A stretch of DNA of 64,000 nucleotides from Bacteriovoracaceae bacterium (GTDB lineage Bacteria; Bdellovibrionota; Bacteriovoracia; Bacteriovoracales; Bacteriovoracaceae). Below, in pieces: positions 17,645 through 26,741 of this stretch. Numbering within the stretch: the stretch's first letter is position 1; each line of letters starts with the position of its first letter. The notes under the pieces were generated by a model. It did no database searches and was not told where the DNA came from. It was given only the letters and a program-made list of their open reading frames with translations. The translations under genes were made by a program, and so were the position numbers. The stretch is from positions 124,001 through 188,000 of the forward strand of contig CANFVK010000003.1 in the NCBI GenBank assembly GCA_947450475.1, given 5' to 3'.

Positions 17645-18951
17645 AAAAATTAAGTATATCTGAAAATTATACAATCAATCTATGCAAATATCTTTTAGTA
17701 ACAATATTCTTATCTAAGCTCTCTTTTAAGTGGACAAAGGTTTTTCCTAAAAGTATTTCACCAATTATATTCCAACATGGGCTTCACCCTTATGTTAACT
17801 TTGGAATACAATTTATAATTTTTATAATAATTTCTCATCTAGTCATACAAATCAGAAAAAAAAAGAATTCGCAATTTAAAATCACTTCACTATGTATGAG
17901 TACTCTGACCTTCATACTTTTTGTACAAACAATATTTCAAATTTTCTTAATTAACATAAACCAATCAACAATAATTCAAATCGCTGGTTTTGCTATGGCG
18001 GCGCTATTAATCATCTTTTACGGAATAATAATTCCATCTGTACTATCAATTGAGATGTTCTTAAGAAGCCTTAAGAAATACAGTCTATACTTTGTTGGTA
18101 TAAGTTTATTCGTTTTTCCCTTTGCCTATACTGACATGTTCAAAGGCGGAAGATTTATTGGGGTATTTAAACACATTCCGCATATGGTGACTGCTTCAAC
18201 ATGTGCATATATACTTCATATTCCGGAACTTTTTTCAATTAAAAGACCATCATTAAAAGACAACATATTTATAAAGGTTATTATACAAATCTTTCTTGGT
18301 GTTGCGGTTATCTTAACTTTCACAAAAGCGGCGATCTTCACCATTTCGACAGCGACAATTATTGGCTTTATTATCTTTGGTTCTAAGAAAAAACAAATAA
18401 GACTTTTTAAATTTTGTTTTTTATCATCCATTGTTATTTCAATCTTGCTGGTTGGATATCCGGCCTCACATTTTATTATAGAAATTGCTACAGGGAAAAC
18501 AAGCTTCGGCTCAAGAAGAGCACAAAACGGCATTGAATCAAGACTAGACGAAATCAGAAGAGGCGAAAAAATGTTTGAAAAAAGTCCTTTCTTTGGGCAA
18601 GGATTGCTATATAAGTTTTTTAATAACTCTAAAGAAGGTATTGAAGTTGAAAGTTATAATTCATTCAAGGACCCACACAACTTATTTGTTTCATCGGCAG
18701 TTATCGGAGGATATCCATTGCTTATATTTTCACTTTTAGCTTTTTTAATTTTGCTAATAGGTTCATTGAGAAGCTTGCAATCCTCCATGGTTGAAAAACA
18801 ATTAATTGGCTTGTTTCTAATCTCTCATTTACCAGTTTTCTTAATATATCATGCTCACTTTTCACTCGGCGGTATGGCGGACAGAATATACTGGCTTTTT
18901 TTTGGCTACTTAGGAAAAAATATAAAGCTTAACGAACAGGGAGAATTGTAA
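17641..18951 (+). CDS. O-antigen polymerase/ligase family membrane protein (Wzy/WaaL-like)
   Basis: A 436-residue polytopic inner-membrane protein with about eleven hydrophobic helices. The Wzy_C/O-antigen ligase signature region is SRLDEIRRGEKMFEKSPFFGQG around residue 300 followed by DPHNLFVSSAVIGGYPLL (the PHN motif of WaaL/Wzy). It polymerises or transfers undecaprenyl-linked glycans at the periplasmic face. Coupled by overlap to the SLBB gene upstream, and its stop overlaps a tiny ORF start (TAATG). Whether it is polymerase or ligase cannot be told here. Confidence 0.78.
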   Translation: MKKLSISENYTINLCKYLLVTIFLSKLSFKWTKVFPKSISPIIFQHGLHPYVNFGIQFIIFIIISHLVIQIRKKKNSQFKITSLCMSTLTFILFVQTIFQIFLININQSTIIQIAGFAMAALLIIFYGIIIPSVLSIEMFLRSLKKYSLYFVGISLFVFPFAYTDMFKGGRFIGVFKHIPHMVTASTCAYILHIPELFSIKRPSLKDNIFIKVIIQIFLGVAVILTFTKAAIFTISTATIIGFIIFGSKKKQIRLFKFCFLSSIVISILLVGYPASHFIIEIATGKTSFGSRRAQNGIESRLDEIRRGEKMFEKSPFFGQGLLYKFFNNSKEGIEVESYNSFKDPHNLFVSSAVIGGYPLLIFSLLAFLILLIGSLRSLQSSMVEKQLIGLFLISHLPVFLIYHAHFSLGGMADRIYWLFFGYLGKNIKLNEQGEL

Positions 18952-19061
18952 TGGTCTCAAAAATTAAAATATTAATTAAAGAAAATTTCACTAAAACAGA
19001 TTACGTTATTTTTTGTCTTTTTCTTTTGTTTTTTCTAGTAAGCGTATCCCCTCAAAGATAA
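18951..19061 (+). CDS. Tiny hydrophobic ORF after the polymerase gene, 36 aa
   Basis: ATG at 18951 shares a base with the polymerase stop (TAATG), and GGGAG lies about 5-10 bp upstream. The 36-residue product has a basic start (KIKILIKENFTK) and one hydrophobic helix (YVIFCLFLLFFLVSV). It could be a real small membrane protein or the truncated start of a second glycan polymerase, whose N-termini often look like this. It stops 3 bp before the convergent gene at 19065. Confidence 0.4.
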   Translation: MVSKIKILIKENFTKTDYVIFCLFLLFFLVSVSPQR

Positions 19062-19064
19062 AGT

Positions 19065-19739
19065 TTATCTATAAGTGTACGTAATAATCGCTGACTGTGA
19101 ATCGCCTTTTTCATTGTCAATATTTGTTAAGCCTTGAAAACTCAAAAGACGCTTTGAAGAGATTTCATACTCTAGCTTTATTGGAGACATGACTGCTTTT
19201 AAAAAAAAGTTCACTGGTGTAATGTTAATTTTTATACGATTATTTTGAGCTTTCTCAGTTTCAACATAAAAGCGATATTGATCGCTTTTGCTTGTGACTA
19301 CAATTGAAACCTCCAGCTTACCAAGAATAATTTTTTCAAAATTGGTAAGAATAAAGTTATGAAAGCCCTGACTCAAAATGGCATTAGGGTTTACCCGTAA
19401 CTCAGTTTTTTGTGATTTGCCTAGAGTTACTTTATCTATAAAAACTTTATTCTTAGACTCATCGAAGATAACAGACTCTTTGAACAAAAACCTAAAATCT
19501 TCAAAAATATAATCAGGAATTACTTTGTTTTTTTCAAAGTTTGAGCTTATTTTAGCAAAAACTTTATTGCTATTATCGTAATATTCCGTTGTGAGTTTTT
19601 TATACAATCCCAGATCATCAAGCTCATAGAAGTGCTTTTCTGTATATATAAGACGGTCCTTAAAAAAAGCTTTACCTGTGATTTCACCGGAAAAAAGCTC
19701 AAATGAGAAAAAAAAGAAAAATAGTATTAATAATTTCAT
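19065..19739 (-). CDS. Exported protein of unknown function, paired with DUF3833 lipoprotein
   Basis: A 224-residue protein with a signal peptide (MKLLILFFFFFSFELFSG) and a beta-rich mature chain without cysteine. The C-terminal half (KINITPVNFFLKAVMSPIKLEYE, LLSFQGLTNI, AIITYTYR) reads like a lipid- or polymer-binding periplasmic fold, but no family is recognised. Its ATG overlaps the stop of the DUF3833 lipoprotein gene by 4 bp, so the two are co-translated. Confidence 0.68.
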   Translation of the reverse strand: MKLLILFFFFFSFELFSGEITGKAFFKDRLIYTEKHFYELDDLGLYKKLTTEYYDNSNKVFAKISSNFEKNKVIPDYIFEDFRFLFKESVIFDESKNKVFIDKVTLGKSQKTELRVNPNAILSQGFHNFILTNFEKIILGKLEVSIVVTSKSDQYRFYVETEKAQNNRIKINITPVNFFLKAVMSPIKLEYEISSKRLLSFQGLTNIDNEKGDSQSAIITYTYR

Positions 19740-20260
19740 TTTATTTTTTGAATACTCATAACAAATTGCCCCAAGTTTACATTAAATTTAGACAAGTAAG
19801 ATTGATTAATTATTGTTGTTTCATCAATTAAATACATCCAATTTTCTACATTTACATTCATATAATTCTTATTTTCTCCAAGTTTTAAAACATAAGTGCT
19901 AAAAAAGGTACTACCAATGACTTTTGCATTAGAAAAACCCACAGTGTCAGATGCACTGGCGTGATATTCGCCATTTGTCAATTTTGCAAAAGACCAAACT
20001 CTTCGAGATTTTGAACCATCTAAATAAGAATAATCTTCTTCAATGATACCATTATTGTCTTTCCAGAATGCTCTCATGTGCACAATAAAGCGTTTTGTTA
20101 CCTTGTTATTTCTGTCTTTAAAAACACCATGTGCGATAAGCTTGCCATTGAAAAATTCTTCAAATTTAAAGTATGGTTTATCATTTTTATATTCAAGGAT
20201 AGATGGAGTAGAACAGGAGGCAAACAATAGCAACAATGCTAGTTTAAGTAATGTTCTCAT
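19736..20260 (-). CDS. DUF3833 family lipoprotein
   Basis: A 174-residue lipoprotein with lipobox LFASC (Cys16 from the ATG at 20260; a TTG four codons earlier is less likely). Family marks of DUF3833 include FEEFFNGKLIAHGVFKDR, VTKRFIVHM, EDYSYLDGSKSRRVWSF, ENWMYLIDE, and INQSYLSKFNVNLG. The family is known in proteobacteria in clusters with lipid-modifying enzymes, but has no proven activity. Likely periplasmic side of a membrane. First gene of a two-gene unit. Confidence 0.82.
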   Translation of the reverse strand: MRTLLKLALLLLFASCSTPSILEYKNDKPYFKFEEFFNGKLIAHGVFKDRNNKVTKRFIVHMRAFWKDNNGIIEEDYSYLDGSKSRRVWSFAKLTNGEYHASASDTVGFSNAKVIGSTFFSTYVLKLGENKNYMNVNVENWMYLIDETTIINQSYLSKFNVNLGQFVMSIQKIK

Positions 20261-20353
20261 ATTGATGTCCAATTAAAAACTAAATAAACAATAAAACAAA
20301 GAACAAGGTAGAAAAATTATTTAGTGAAAATATAAGGGACGAATTAATATTTT

Positions 20354-20394
20354 AAGTTGAGTATTTATATTTATTTCTTATAAACACCCAACTT
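20354..20394 (-). terminator. Long hairpin 3' of the gene at 20409
   Basis: Arms 20354-20369 and 20379-20394 pair over 16 positions around a 9-base loop. On the minus strand the two mismatches become G-U pairs, so the hairpin is complete only in RNA made from that strand, 15 bp after the stop of the minus-strand gene at 20409. The tail is A-rich rather than T-rich, so it may act as a 3' stabiliser instead of a classical terminator. Confidence 0.45.
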
Positions 20395-20408
20395 TTATTT
20401 AATTTCAG

Positions 20409-20900
20409 CTAATAATTTATTGTATATTTCGTTTTATTGTTTTTTATTTCTTCATTAATCTCGAGATTCCACTTAGAAGCTCCAAAAAATAAACCAGTGG
20501 ATAAATGAAGAGAGAAGTGATTTCCTCTTTCAAGTGTAGAAACTGGAATTTCAATTTCTGTTAGCATATATTTACCATTTTCAATCTTTGAAGATGATAT
20601 TTTCAACCCTTCAATTTCTTCATCATCATTTTGAAAGAATTTTGCTTTATTCATAAATCTTGAAGTGTGACCTCTGTCTTCGATAATATCTTTACAATGA
20701 CCAACATTCCAAACAATTGCTAGCTTAATTGTCTGTTGATCATTAAGTACACTGAATTTATATAATTGCGATACAACTGGATTATTTTCATGACTGCAGT
20801 TAATTCTATCGGCTGGTCTCGCTGCGTATTTTTCTTGCGCTAAGATTGAGTAACTCAACAAAAGTGTTGATAAAAGTACGAAAAAACTTAACATTTTCAT
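20409..20900 (-). CDS. Exported protein, unknown function
   Basis: A 163-residue protein with a signal peptide cleaved after SILA. The mature chain has two cysteines (NCSHEN and GHCKD) likely forming one disulfide and beta-strand-like segments ending in TGLFFGASKWNLEINEE. No recognised domain. GGAGA about 9 bp upstream of the ATG supports the start. Monocistronic by its surroundings, with a long hairpin downstream. Confidence 0.65.
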   Translation of the reverse strand: MKMLSFFVLLSTLLLSYSILAQEKYAARPADRINCSHENNPVVSQLYKFSVLNDQQTIKLAIVWNVGHCKDIIEDRGHTSRFMNKAKFFQNDDEEIEGLKISSSKIENGKYMLTEIEIPVSTLERGNHFSLHLSTGLFFGASKWNLEINEEIKNNKTKYTINY

Positions 20901-21027
20901 AGGTATCTCCTAATTTATAAATAGTAAGCGAAACTACTAACTCAAGCGTGAGTTGGCAATTTTTTTCTATAAATAGAAAATTTACATATAAGTTTTTCAC
21001 ACCAAAGACTTGCTGTGTTAAGTTTTT

Positions 21028-21972
21028 TTAGCCTTTAGTTATGCTTGAATCATTATTTTTAATCTGCTGAAGACTCATCATCTGCTTTAGAGTACGCTCC
21101 ATTCCTTCAGATGAACCGTCTAGAAAAATAGTATTTCCTTTACCATTTTCGGCAAAGTGTTTAATTGCATCGGTCCACATTGAAAAGAGCATAACTGATG
21201 CATCCATTCCAGAATGTTTCATTTCATCGGCAGCATGTCGCATTCCTCTAGCAACTTCTTCGCGAAACAAGGCAACGCCTTGACCTCTTAATTGAGCAGC
21301 TTCCTTTTCAGCTTCAGCTGCAATTTTGATAGCTCGCCCCTCTGCCTCGGCCTGCTTAGTTTTAGTAATCAATAATGCCTGCCCCTCATTTTCTGCAGCT
21401 GCTCTTAAATTACTCGATGCCACGACTTTCGCCATAGATTGAATAATTTCAGGATCAAAACTGACATCATTCATTTGTAAATCAATCAAATGATATCCCC
21501 AACTCTCCAAACTATGATCAAGCTGAGTTTTAACTGCTTCAACAATATCTCTTCTTAAAAGTAAAATTTCTGCTTGTTTTTTTGTTGCAACAAAACTACG
21601 AGCGCAACCCTCAACCGTTCTCACTAAAGCCGTCATAAGACTATTTTGATCAATAAATTTAAATGCAACGTTTTTAATTGTTTCTTCTTCATGATTGACA
21701 ACGGAGTAAAGTAACATTGCCTTGAAATGTACATTGGCTTGATCTAAAGTTATGGCCTGGAAATTCATTTCAACCGATTGATTCTGTATCGAAATTCTCC
21801 GAGAGACATTTTCGACAAAAGGAATACGAATATTTAAACCAGGTAACATAATCCTACGATACTTTCCAAAAACAGTAATGACAGCAACAGTCCCCTGAGC
21901 AACAGTAACAAAGGGCCCCATTATTAAAAAAAGTGGAATAAATAGCAAAACGATAATTGCAATACTAGACAT
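21028..21972 (-). CDS. SPFH/Band 7 (stomatin/HflC-like) membrane protein
   Basis: A 314-residue protein anchored by an N-terminal hydrophobic helix (IAIIVLLFIPLFLIMGPFV), followed by an SPFH domain (GTVAVITVFGKYRRIMLPGLNIRIPF-like start, residues 27-200) and an Ala/Glu-rich coiled coil (AEAEGRAIKIAAEAEKEAAQL) at about 205-235. The fold is known to form ring-like membrane scaffolds. No adjacent NfeD or HflK gene; the next gene is a four-helix membrane protein 18 bp upstream, probably in one transcript. Confidence 0.88.
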   Translation of the reverse strand: MSSIAIIVLLFIPLFLIMGPFVTVAQGTVAVITVFGKYRRIMLPGLNIRIPFVENVSRRISIQNQSVEMNFQAITLDQANVHFKAMLLYSVVNHEEETIKNVAFKFIDQNSLMTALVRTVEGCARSFVATKKQAEILLLRRDIVEAVKTQLDHSLESWGYHLIDLQMNDVSFDPEIIQSMAKVVASSNLRAAAENEGQALLITKTKQAEAEGRAIKIAAEAEKEAAQLRGQGVALFREEVARGMRHAADEMKHSGMDASVMLFSMWTDAIKHFAENGKGNTIFLDGSSEGMERTLKQMMSLQQIKNNDSSITKG

Positions 21973-21990
21973 GTATTTCTCCTAAAATAA

Positions 21991-22452
21991 TTATTTAACT
22001 TTTACCAAACTATCCAATCTAATTTCATCGTGCCTTATTTGGCCCCCCTTATGAGCAGCATTTGCAATTAAGATTGAACTAAAACATACTGAAAGTGTGA
22101 TCAGATAAAACAACTTTTCCAAGTGAATATTTTTTCGCCATCTTAAAATAAACCAAGCAACTCCTAGAAATGCTGAAAAATCAATAACAACCATCGCATT
22201 GTCAGCAGCTTGCTCATGCTCATGAATGTATTTTTCAGTTACCAAGGGTTTGTGCTCAACGATTTCTTCAGCACCATCTCCGGTTTGAGCAACTACAAAT
22301 CCAAGAACAGAGCTAAGTAGCATTAAAGTGACACCAACTGTTTTTATATCGTCTATTTTAGTTAATAAACCCCATAAAAGTACGATCAGTGAAATAATCA
22401 TCCCTGCAATTGGAAAATGGTTAAGAGCTAGATGGATTTGTGCTGATGACAT
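21991..22452 (-). CDS. Four-helix inner-membrane protein, DUF2231-like
   Basis: A 153-residue protein with four hydrophobic segments (HFPIAGMIISLIVLLWGLL, TVGVTLMLLSSVLGFVVA, MVVIDFSAFLGVAWFIL, LFYLITLSVCFSSILIA). It begins IHLALNHFPIAG and carries GDGAEE in a loop and AAHKGGQIRHDE near the end; the HFP start and HxGGxxRH end recall DUF2231-type proteins, whose conserved histidines may bind heme or metal. The ATG at 22452 is chosen because GAGG lies 8 bp upstream. Precedes the SPFH gene by 18 bp. Confidence 0.65.
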   Translation of the reverse strand: MSSAQIHLALNHFPIAGMIISLIVLLWGLLTKIDDIKTVGVTLMLLSSVLGFVVAQTGDGAEEIVEHKPLVTEKYIHEHEQAADNAMVVIDFSAFLGVAWFILRWRKNIHLEKLFYLITLSVCFSSILIANAAHKGGQIRHDEIRLDSLVKVK

Positions 22453-22510
22453 AAAATACCTCATTATTTTTTATAATGATTATCTTATTTCTTTGATTTC
22501 ATAGAAGCAA

Positions 22511-22978
22511 TTAAAGATTTTCAACACAATGATAAATAACTTGGAATCCTTCATGGACGACACCTTTAACTTGCAGTGCAGGTAAAAGCATTTTTATAAT
22601 TTTAGCTTTATCTTCAATGCTCAATCCGCAAAAGTTGACTTCTTGATAACAAGAGTCATGTCCTTCTATTGCCTTCTCTTGAATTTCACTACAGGTCAAA
22701 GAATCATCAAGCTGATCAAGTTGCTTTTGAAGACATGTAGCAGTTTTAAGCAACCAACTTTTAGCATTAGGGCTCACATTATTAATCAATTTAGTTAAGC
22801 TTGCCTGACAGTATTTATATCCAAATCCGATAAAGTACCCATTCTCATTACAATTTTTATTTTTTTCTCGGCAAAGATAATAATCACAAGTTCCAATATA
22901 GCGATGACAATCTTCTGAAGAAAACGCAGAAGATAAATTTATGACAAAACTTAAAGACAAAATTATTAAATATTTCAT
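22511..22978 (-). CDS. Secreted Cys-rich protein (ten cysteines)
   Basis: A 155-residue protein with a signal peptide ending near NLSSAFS when started at the ATG at 22978; an ATG eight codons earlier has no ribosome site and would spoil the signal. The mature chain has ten cysteines (CHRYIGTC, YYLC, NKNC, KYC, TATC, LTC, DSC, NFC, YHC), suggesting five disulfides in the periplasm or outside the cell. No family is recognised. It is 58 bp upstream of the DUF2231-like gene on the same strand. Confidence 0.68.
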   Translation of the reverse strand: MKYLIILSLSFVINLSSAFSSEDCHRYIGTCDYYLCREKNKNCNENGYFIGFGYKYCQASLTKLINNVSPNAKSWLLKTATCLQKQLDQLDDSLTCSEIQEKAIEGHDSCYQEVNFCGLSIEDKAKIIKMLLPALQVKGVVHEGFQVIYHCVENL

Positions 22979-23073
22979 TTTTAGATCATATTCCTTTTTC
23001 ATAGTTAATGGTCAAAGCTGGAATTTTTTACAGACTTTCTCATATCCATATTAATGAAACTTCCTTAAGAATC

Positions 23074-23102
23074 TTGACTCTTTTAAGCTTAAACATTAAA
23101 GT
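23074..23102 (+). promoter_or_regulatory. Promoter candidate for the 23150 oxidoreductase gene
   Basis: TTGACT (23074-23079) and TAAAGT (23097-23102) are 17 bp apart, 48 bp before the ATG, with GGGAG as ribosome site. Confidence 0.45.
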
Positions 23103-23149
23103 TCAAAATCATTTGAATTTAATGCAATTTCATTGGGAGATAGAGTTTT

Positions 23150-25609
23150 ATGAACACTCAAACTTTACCTAAGCATGCCAGAGTTGTGGTCGTAGGTGGT
23201 GGTATTATTGGAACTTCAGTTGCTTACCATCTGGCAAAAATGGGTTGGAATGAAATTGTACTCATTGAACGTCATCAGTTGACCTCCGGCACAACCTGGC
23301 ATGCTGCCGGACTTATGGTAACATTTGGTTCAACCTCTGAAACATCTACAGAGATGCGAAAATACACCAGAGATCTTTATAGCAAATTAGAAATTGAAAC
23401 AGGCTTGGCAACGGGATTTAAACCTGTCGGATTTATCGAAGTTGCAACAGATCTAGATAGATTAGAAGAATATCGAAGAGTTTCTGCGTTCAATCGCTTC
23501 TGTGGTGTTGACGTACAAGAAATTTCACCAGCTGAGGTCAAAAATCTTTTTCCGTTGGCAAAAGTAGACGATATTCTTGCAGGCTTCTACGTAAAAGAAG
23601 ATGGACGGGTTAACCCAGTAGACGTAACCATGTCCATGGCCAAGGGAGCTCGAATGATGGGTGTAAAGGTGTTTGAGGAAGTTTCTGCAACGGGAATTCT
23701 TCAGAAAAACGGTGTAGTCACGGGAGTTCGAACCTCGATTGGCGATATTCAATCTGAATTTGTGGTCAATACAGCTGGAATGTGGGCAAGACAATTTGGA
23801 GAAATGGCAGGTGTCAATATTCCAAATCAAGCAGCTGAACATTATTATCTCATAACTGAAGATATGAAAGAAATGACTCCTGATTTACCAATACTAGAGG
23901 ACCCCTCTTCTTACGGATATTTTAGAGAAGAAGTTGGAGGTTTAATGATCGGGCTTTTTGAACCTGTCTGTGCTCCATGGAATGTCGGACGTATCCCCCA
24001 AGATTTTAATTTTGGTGAAATTAATCCCGACTGGGATCGAATGGCCCCTTATTTAGAGAAGGCTATGTCACGTGTTCCGCTATCTCTAAATATTGGTGTA
24101 AAAAAGTTTTTCTGTGGACCTGAGAGCTTTACGCCTGATTTACGGCCAATTGTTGGTGAAGCACCTGAATTAAAAAACTACTTTGTAGCAGCAGGACTAA
24201 ATTCAATAGGTATATTAACCGGTGGTGGCCTTGGACGAGTTCTCGCCCACTGGATCATTACTGGTCAGCCTGACGTTGATGTAACTGGATTTAATATTGA
24301 TCGTCTTCATGTCTACCAGAACAATCCTGAATATCGAAAAACCAGAACAGTAGAATCCCTAGGAATGGTTTACAAGTGTCACTATCCAACCAAATCTCCC
24401 GAAACAGCTAGGGGTGCTAAAAAATCACCTTTCCACGATCGTTTAAAGGCAGCTGGAGCCTATTTCAAAGATGTAAGTGGCTGGGAAGGTGCCGATTGGT
24501 TTGCTCCGGCTGGACATAAACCCGAGGTAGAGAAACTCTCCTGGGGAAGAATGAATTGGTTTCCATTTTGGGAGGCAGAACATAAGGCAGCAAGAGAAGA
24601 TGTAATCTTGATGGACATGTCTTTCATGAGTAAATTTCTAGTACAGGGGCGTGATGCTGGAAAATCTCTTAATTATATATCTGCCAACAATGTTGATGGT
24701 GATTCTGGTATGATTACCTATACTCAATGGCTAAATTCTTCAGGTAAAATTGAAGCTGATTTGACTGTTACAAAACTTAATGAAGAAAAATATCTAGTCG
24801 TTGTAACAGATACGATGCATCGACATGCTGAAACATGGATGAAACGTAATATCGCTCATGATGCTCATGCCTTTGTCACAGATGTTACTTCTGGCTTTGG
24901 TCAATTAAACCTACAGGGTCCTAAATCCCGTGAACTTTTACAATCATTAACAAGCGCCGACTTATCAAATGAAGCTTTTCCGTTCAGGACAGCAAAAGAA
25001 ATTGATATTGGGTTTGCTCGCGTGCTTTGCATTCGAATAACTTACTTAGGTGAACTGGGTTTTGAACTTTATATACCAGCGGAGCAAGCTACCCATGTTT
25101 ATGATCAAATAATTGAAGCTGGTAGTCGATTTGGATTAAAACATGCTGGTCTGAAGGCTCTTGCAAGCTTGAGAATGGAAAAAGGATATCGTGATTATGG
25201 TCATGATATTGACAACACTGATAATGTTTTTGAGGCAGGTTTAGGATTTGCAGTTGATTTTAATAAGCCACATGGTTTTATTGGTCGTGAGATCGCCTTA
25301 CAACAAAAAGCAGAAGCACCATATAAGCGAAAATTATTACAGGTTTTTGTTAATGACCCAGCAGCACTTCTATATCATGCAGAGGTAGTTCTCAGAAATG
25401 GAAAAGCAGTGGGATATGTGAGAGCAGGTTCCTATGGTCATACCCTAGGGGGAGCAGTGGGGCTTGTTATGATTGAAGCCGGAGAAGTCATTAATGCTCA
25501 ATACATCAATGAAGGAAAATGGGAAGTTGAAATTGCAGAAAAAAGATTCTCGGCAAGTGTATCAATTAGACCTTTATTTGATCCGGAAAATAAAAAAATC
25601 AAGTGCTAG
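23150..25609 (+). CDS. FAD-dependent dimethylglycine/sarcosine dehydrogenase-type protein with GcvT domain
   Basis: An 819-residue two-domain enzyme. Residues 10-390 form a DAO-type FAD domain: dinucleotide-binding GGGIIG at 16-21, LIERHQLTSGTTWHAAG with His51 at the place of the covalent FAD histidine in dimethylglycine dehydrogenase, and AAGLNSIGILTGGGLG near 345. Residues 420-815 form a GcvT-like aminomethyltransferase domain (DMSFMSKFLVQG, GFGQLNLQGPKSRELLQSL, YLGELGFELY, ASLRMEKGYRDYGHDID). The family oxidises N-methylated glycine derivatives and passes the one-carbon unit to tetrahydrofolate. Exact substrate (dimethylglycine, sarcosine or other) is open. Confidence 0.88.
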   Translation: MNTQTLPKHARVVVVGGGIIGTSVAYHLAKMGWNEIVLIERHQLTSGTTWHAAGLMVTFGSTSETSTEMRKYTRDLYSKLEIETGLATGFKPVGFIEVATDLDRLEEYRRVSAFNRFCGVDVQEISPAEVKNLFPLAKVDDILAGFYVKEDGRVNPVDVTMSMAKGARMMGVKVFEEVSATGILQKNGVVTGVRTSIGDIQSEFVVNTAGMWARQFGEMAGVNIPNQAAEHYYLITEDMKEMTPDLPILEDPSSYGYFREEVGGLMIGLFEPVCAPWNVGRIPQDFNFGEINPDWDRMAPYLEKAMSRVPLSLNIGVKKFFCGPESFTPDLRPIVGEAPELKNYFVAAGLNSIGILTGGGLGRVLAHWIITGQPDVDVTGFNIDRLHVYQNNPEYRKTRTVESLGMVYKCHYPTKSPETARGAKKSPFHDRLKAAGAYFKDVSGWEGADWFAPAGHKPEVEKLSWGRMNWFPFWEAEHKAAREDVILMDMSFMSKFLVQGRDAGKSLNYISANNVDGDSGMITYTQWLNSSGKIEADLTVTKLNEEKYLVVVTDTMHRHAETWMKRNIAHDAHAFVTDVTSGFGQLNLQGPKSRELLQSLTSADLSNEAFPFRTAKEIDIGFARVLCIRITYLGELGFELYIPAEQATHVYDQIIEAGSRFGLKHAGLKALASLRMEKGYRDYGHDIDNTDNVFEAGLGFAVDFNKPHGFIGREIALQQKAEAPYKRKLLQVFVNDPAALLYHAEVVLRNGKAVGYVRAGSYGHTLGGAVGLVMIEAGEVINAQYINEGKWEVEIAEKRFSASVSIRPLFDPENKKIKC

Positions 25610-26711
25610 AAATCGGTAAAGTAATGACAAATGTGGTATGAGATGAATTGGCATCGAGAAAGATTTCACCTTTATGTTGGTTAATAATATTTCTTGAAAT
25701 ACTAAGTCCTAATCCTGTACCCTTACCAACATCTTTAGTTGTAAAAAAAGGCTGAAAGAGCTTCTCTTTTATCTTGTTTGGTATCTCTGATCCAGAATCT
25801 ATAATTTTTAATTCGGCCATTCCATTAGACTCATCGACAGAAATTTTAATCCACTTTTCAGGCAAGCCACATATAGCATCAAATGCATTATTTAGTAAAT
25901 TTAGTAAAACTTGAACCATTTGAGATTGATTTCCTCGAATTTGAATATCTTTATCTGAAGAAAAATGAGAGCTGATAATTACATTATTAAAACGAAAACG
26001 TTCATTGCAAAGGCTTAAAGTTTCATTTACAACTTCTACGATCTTACAATTTCTAAACTCGTCATTCTCAGAATCTCGAACTGCTGAATTCATTCCTTTT
26101 ATAATTTTAGCGATCCTCTGCGAGGTAGTGACGATTTTATCAGCAGACTCAATTAAGAAAACATTATCAGGAAGGGGGTTATGGAGCTCTCTTTTTATTT
26201 GAGTCGCTTTGGTAAGGATTATAGTCAGAGGGTTATTTATTTCATGAGCAATCCCCGCCGCCATTTCTCCCAAAGCAGATAATTTTGAAGAGTTCAAAAG
26301 TTCAAGCTTTTGCATTTCAATATTTTTTTGCATTAATTTAGATTCAGTAATATCCAATGAAATACCCAATAAAATATCAGGGTTCCCTGCATCATCATAA
26401 AGGGGAACTTTCCATGTCCGCAACCAACGCTCTCCAAGGGTTGGAGACAGAAGCATTTCTTCAGGGATTTCTACAACATCTTTAATGGTAAAAGTTTCAA
26501 GATCTTTTAAGCGAAAAAAATCAGCATCTCGTACTGAAAAAAAATCGTAATCATTTTTTCCAAGAGCTTCACTTTTTGAAATTCCAGTAATGATTTCAGC
26601 TTGTTTATTCCAAAACACGTACTGAAAATCCTTCTTTACTGACTTTGCAAAAAGCATACAAGGTAAATATTCAACAATTTCACTTAAAAGTTTTAACGAT
26701 TTATTTTCCAT
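25599..26711 (-). CDS. PAS-domain sensor histidine kinase
   Basis: A 370-residue cytoplasmic kinase without transmembrane segments. A PAS domain spans about residues 8-125 (FWNKQAEIITGISKSEALGKNDYDFF, then a PAC-like end LLGISLDITE), the phospho-acceptor is His156 in GIAHEINNPLTII, and the ATPase has the N box QVLLNLLNNAFDAI, G1 KIIDSGSEIP and G2 GKGTGLGLSISRNII. The G1 box has DSGSEI rather than DNGxGI, a moderate change. No response regulator is adjacent. It converges on and overlaps the dehydrogenase gene by 11 bp; a tRNA lies upstream. Confidence 0.9.
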   Translation of the reverse strand: MENKSLKLLSEIVEYLPCMLFAKSVKKDFQYVFWNKQAEIITGISKSEALGKNDYDFFSVRDADFFRLKDLETFTIKDVVEIPEEMLLSPTLGERWLRTWKVPLYDDAGNPDILLGISLDITESKLMQKNIEMQKLELLNSSKLSALGEMAAGIAHEINNPLTIILTKATQIKRELHNPLPDNVFLIESADKIVTTSQRIAKIIKGMNSAVRDSENDEFRNCKIVEVVNETLSLCNERFRFNNVIISSHFSSDKDIQIRGNQSQMVQVLLNLLNNAFDAICGLPEKWIKISVDESNGMAELKIIDSGSEIPNKIKEKLFQPFFTTKDVGKGTGLGLSISRNIINQHKGEIFLDANSSHTTFVITLPISST

Positions 26712-26741
26712 AAAGAATAATTTTAAAAAATAAAGTCATAT

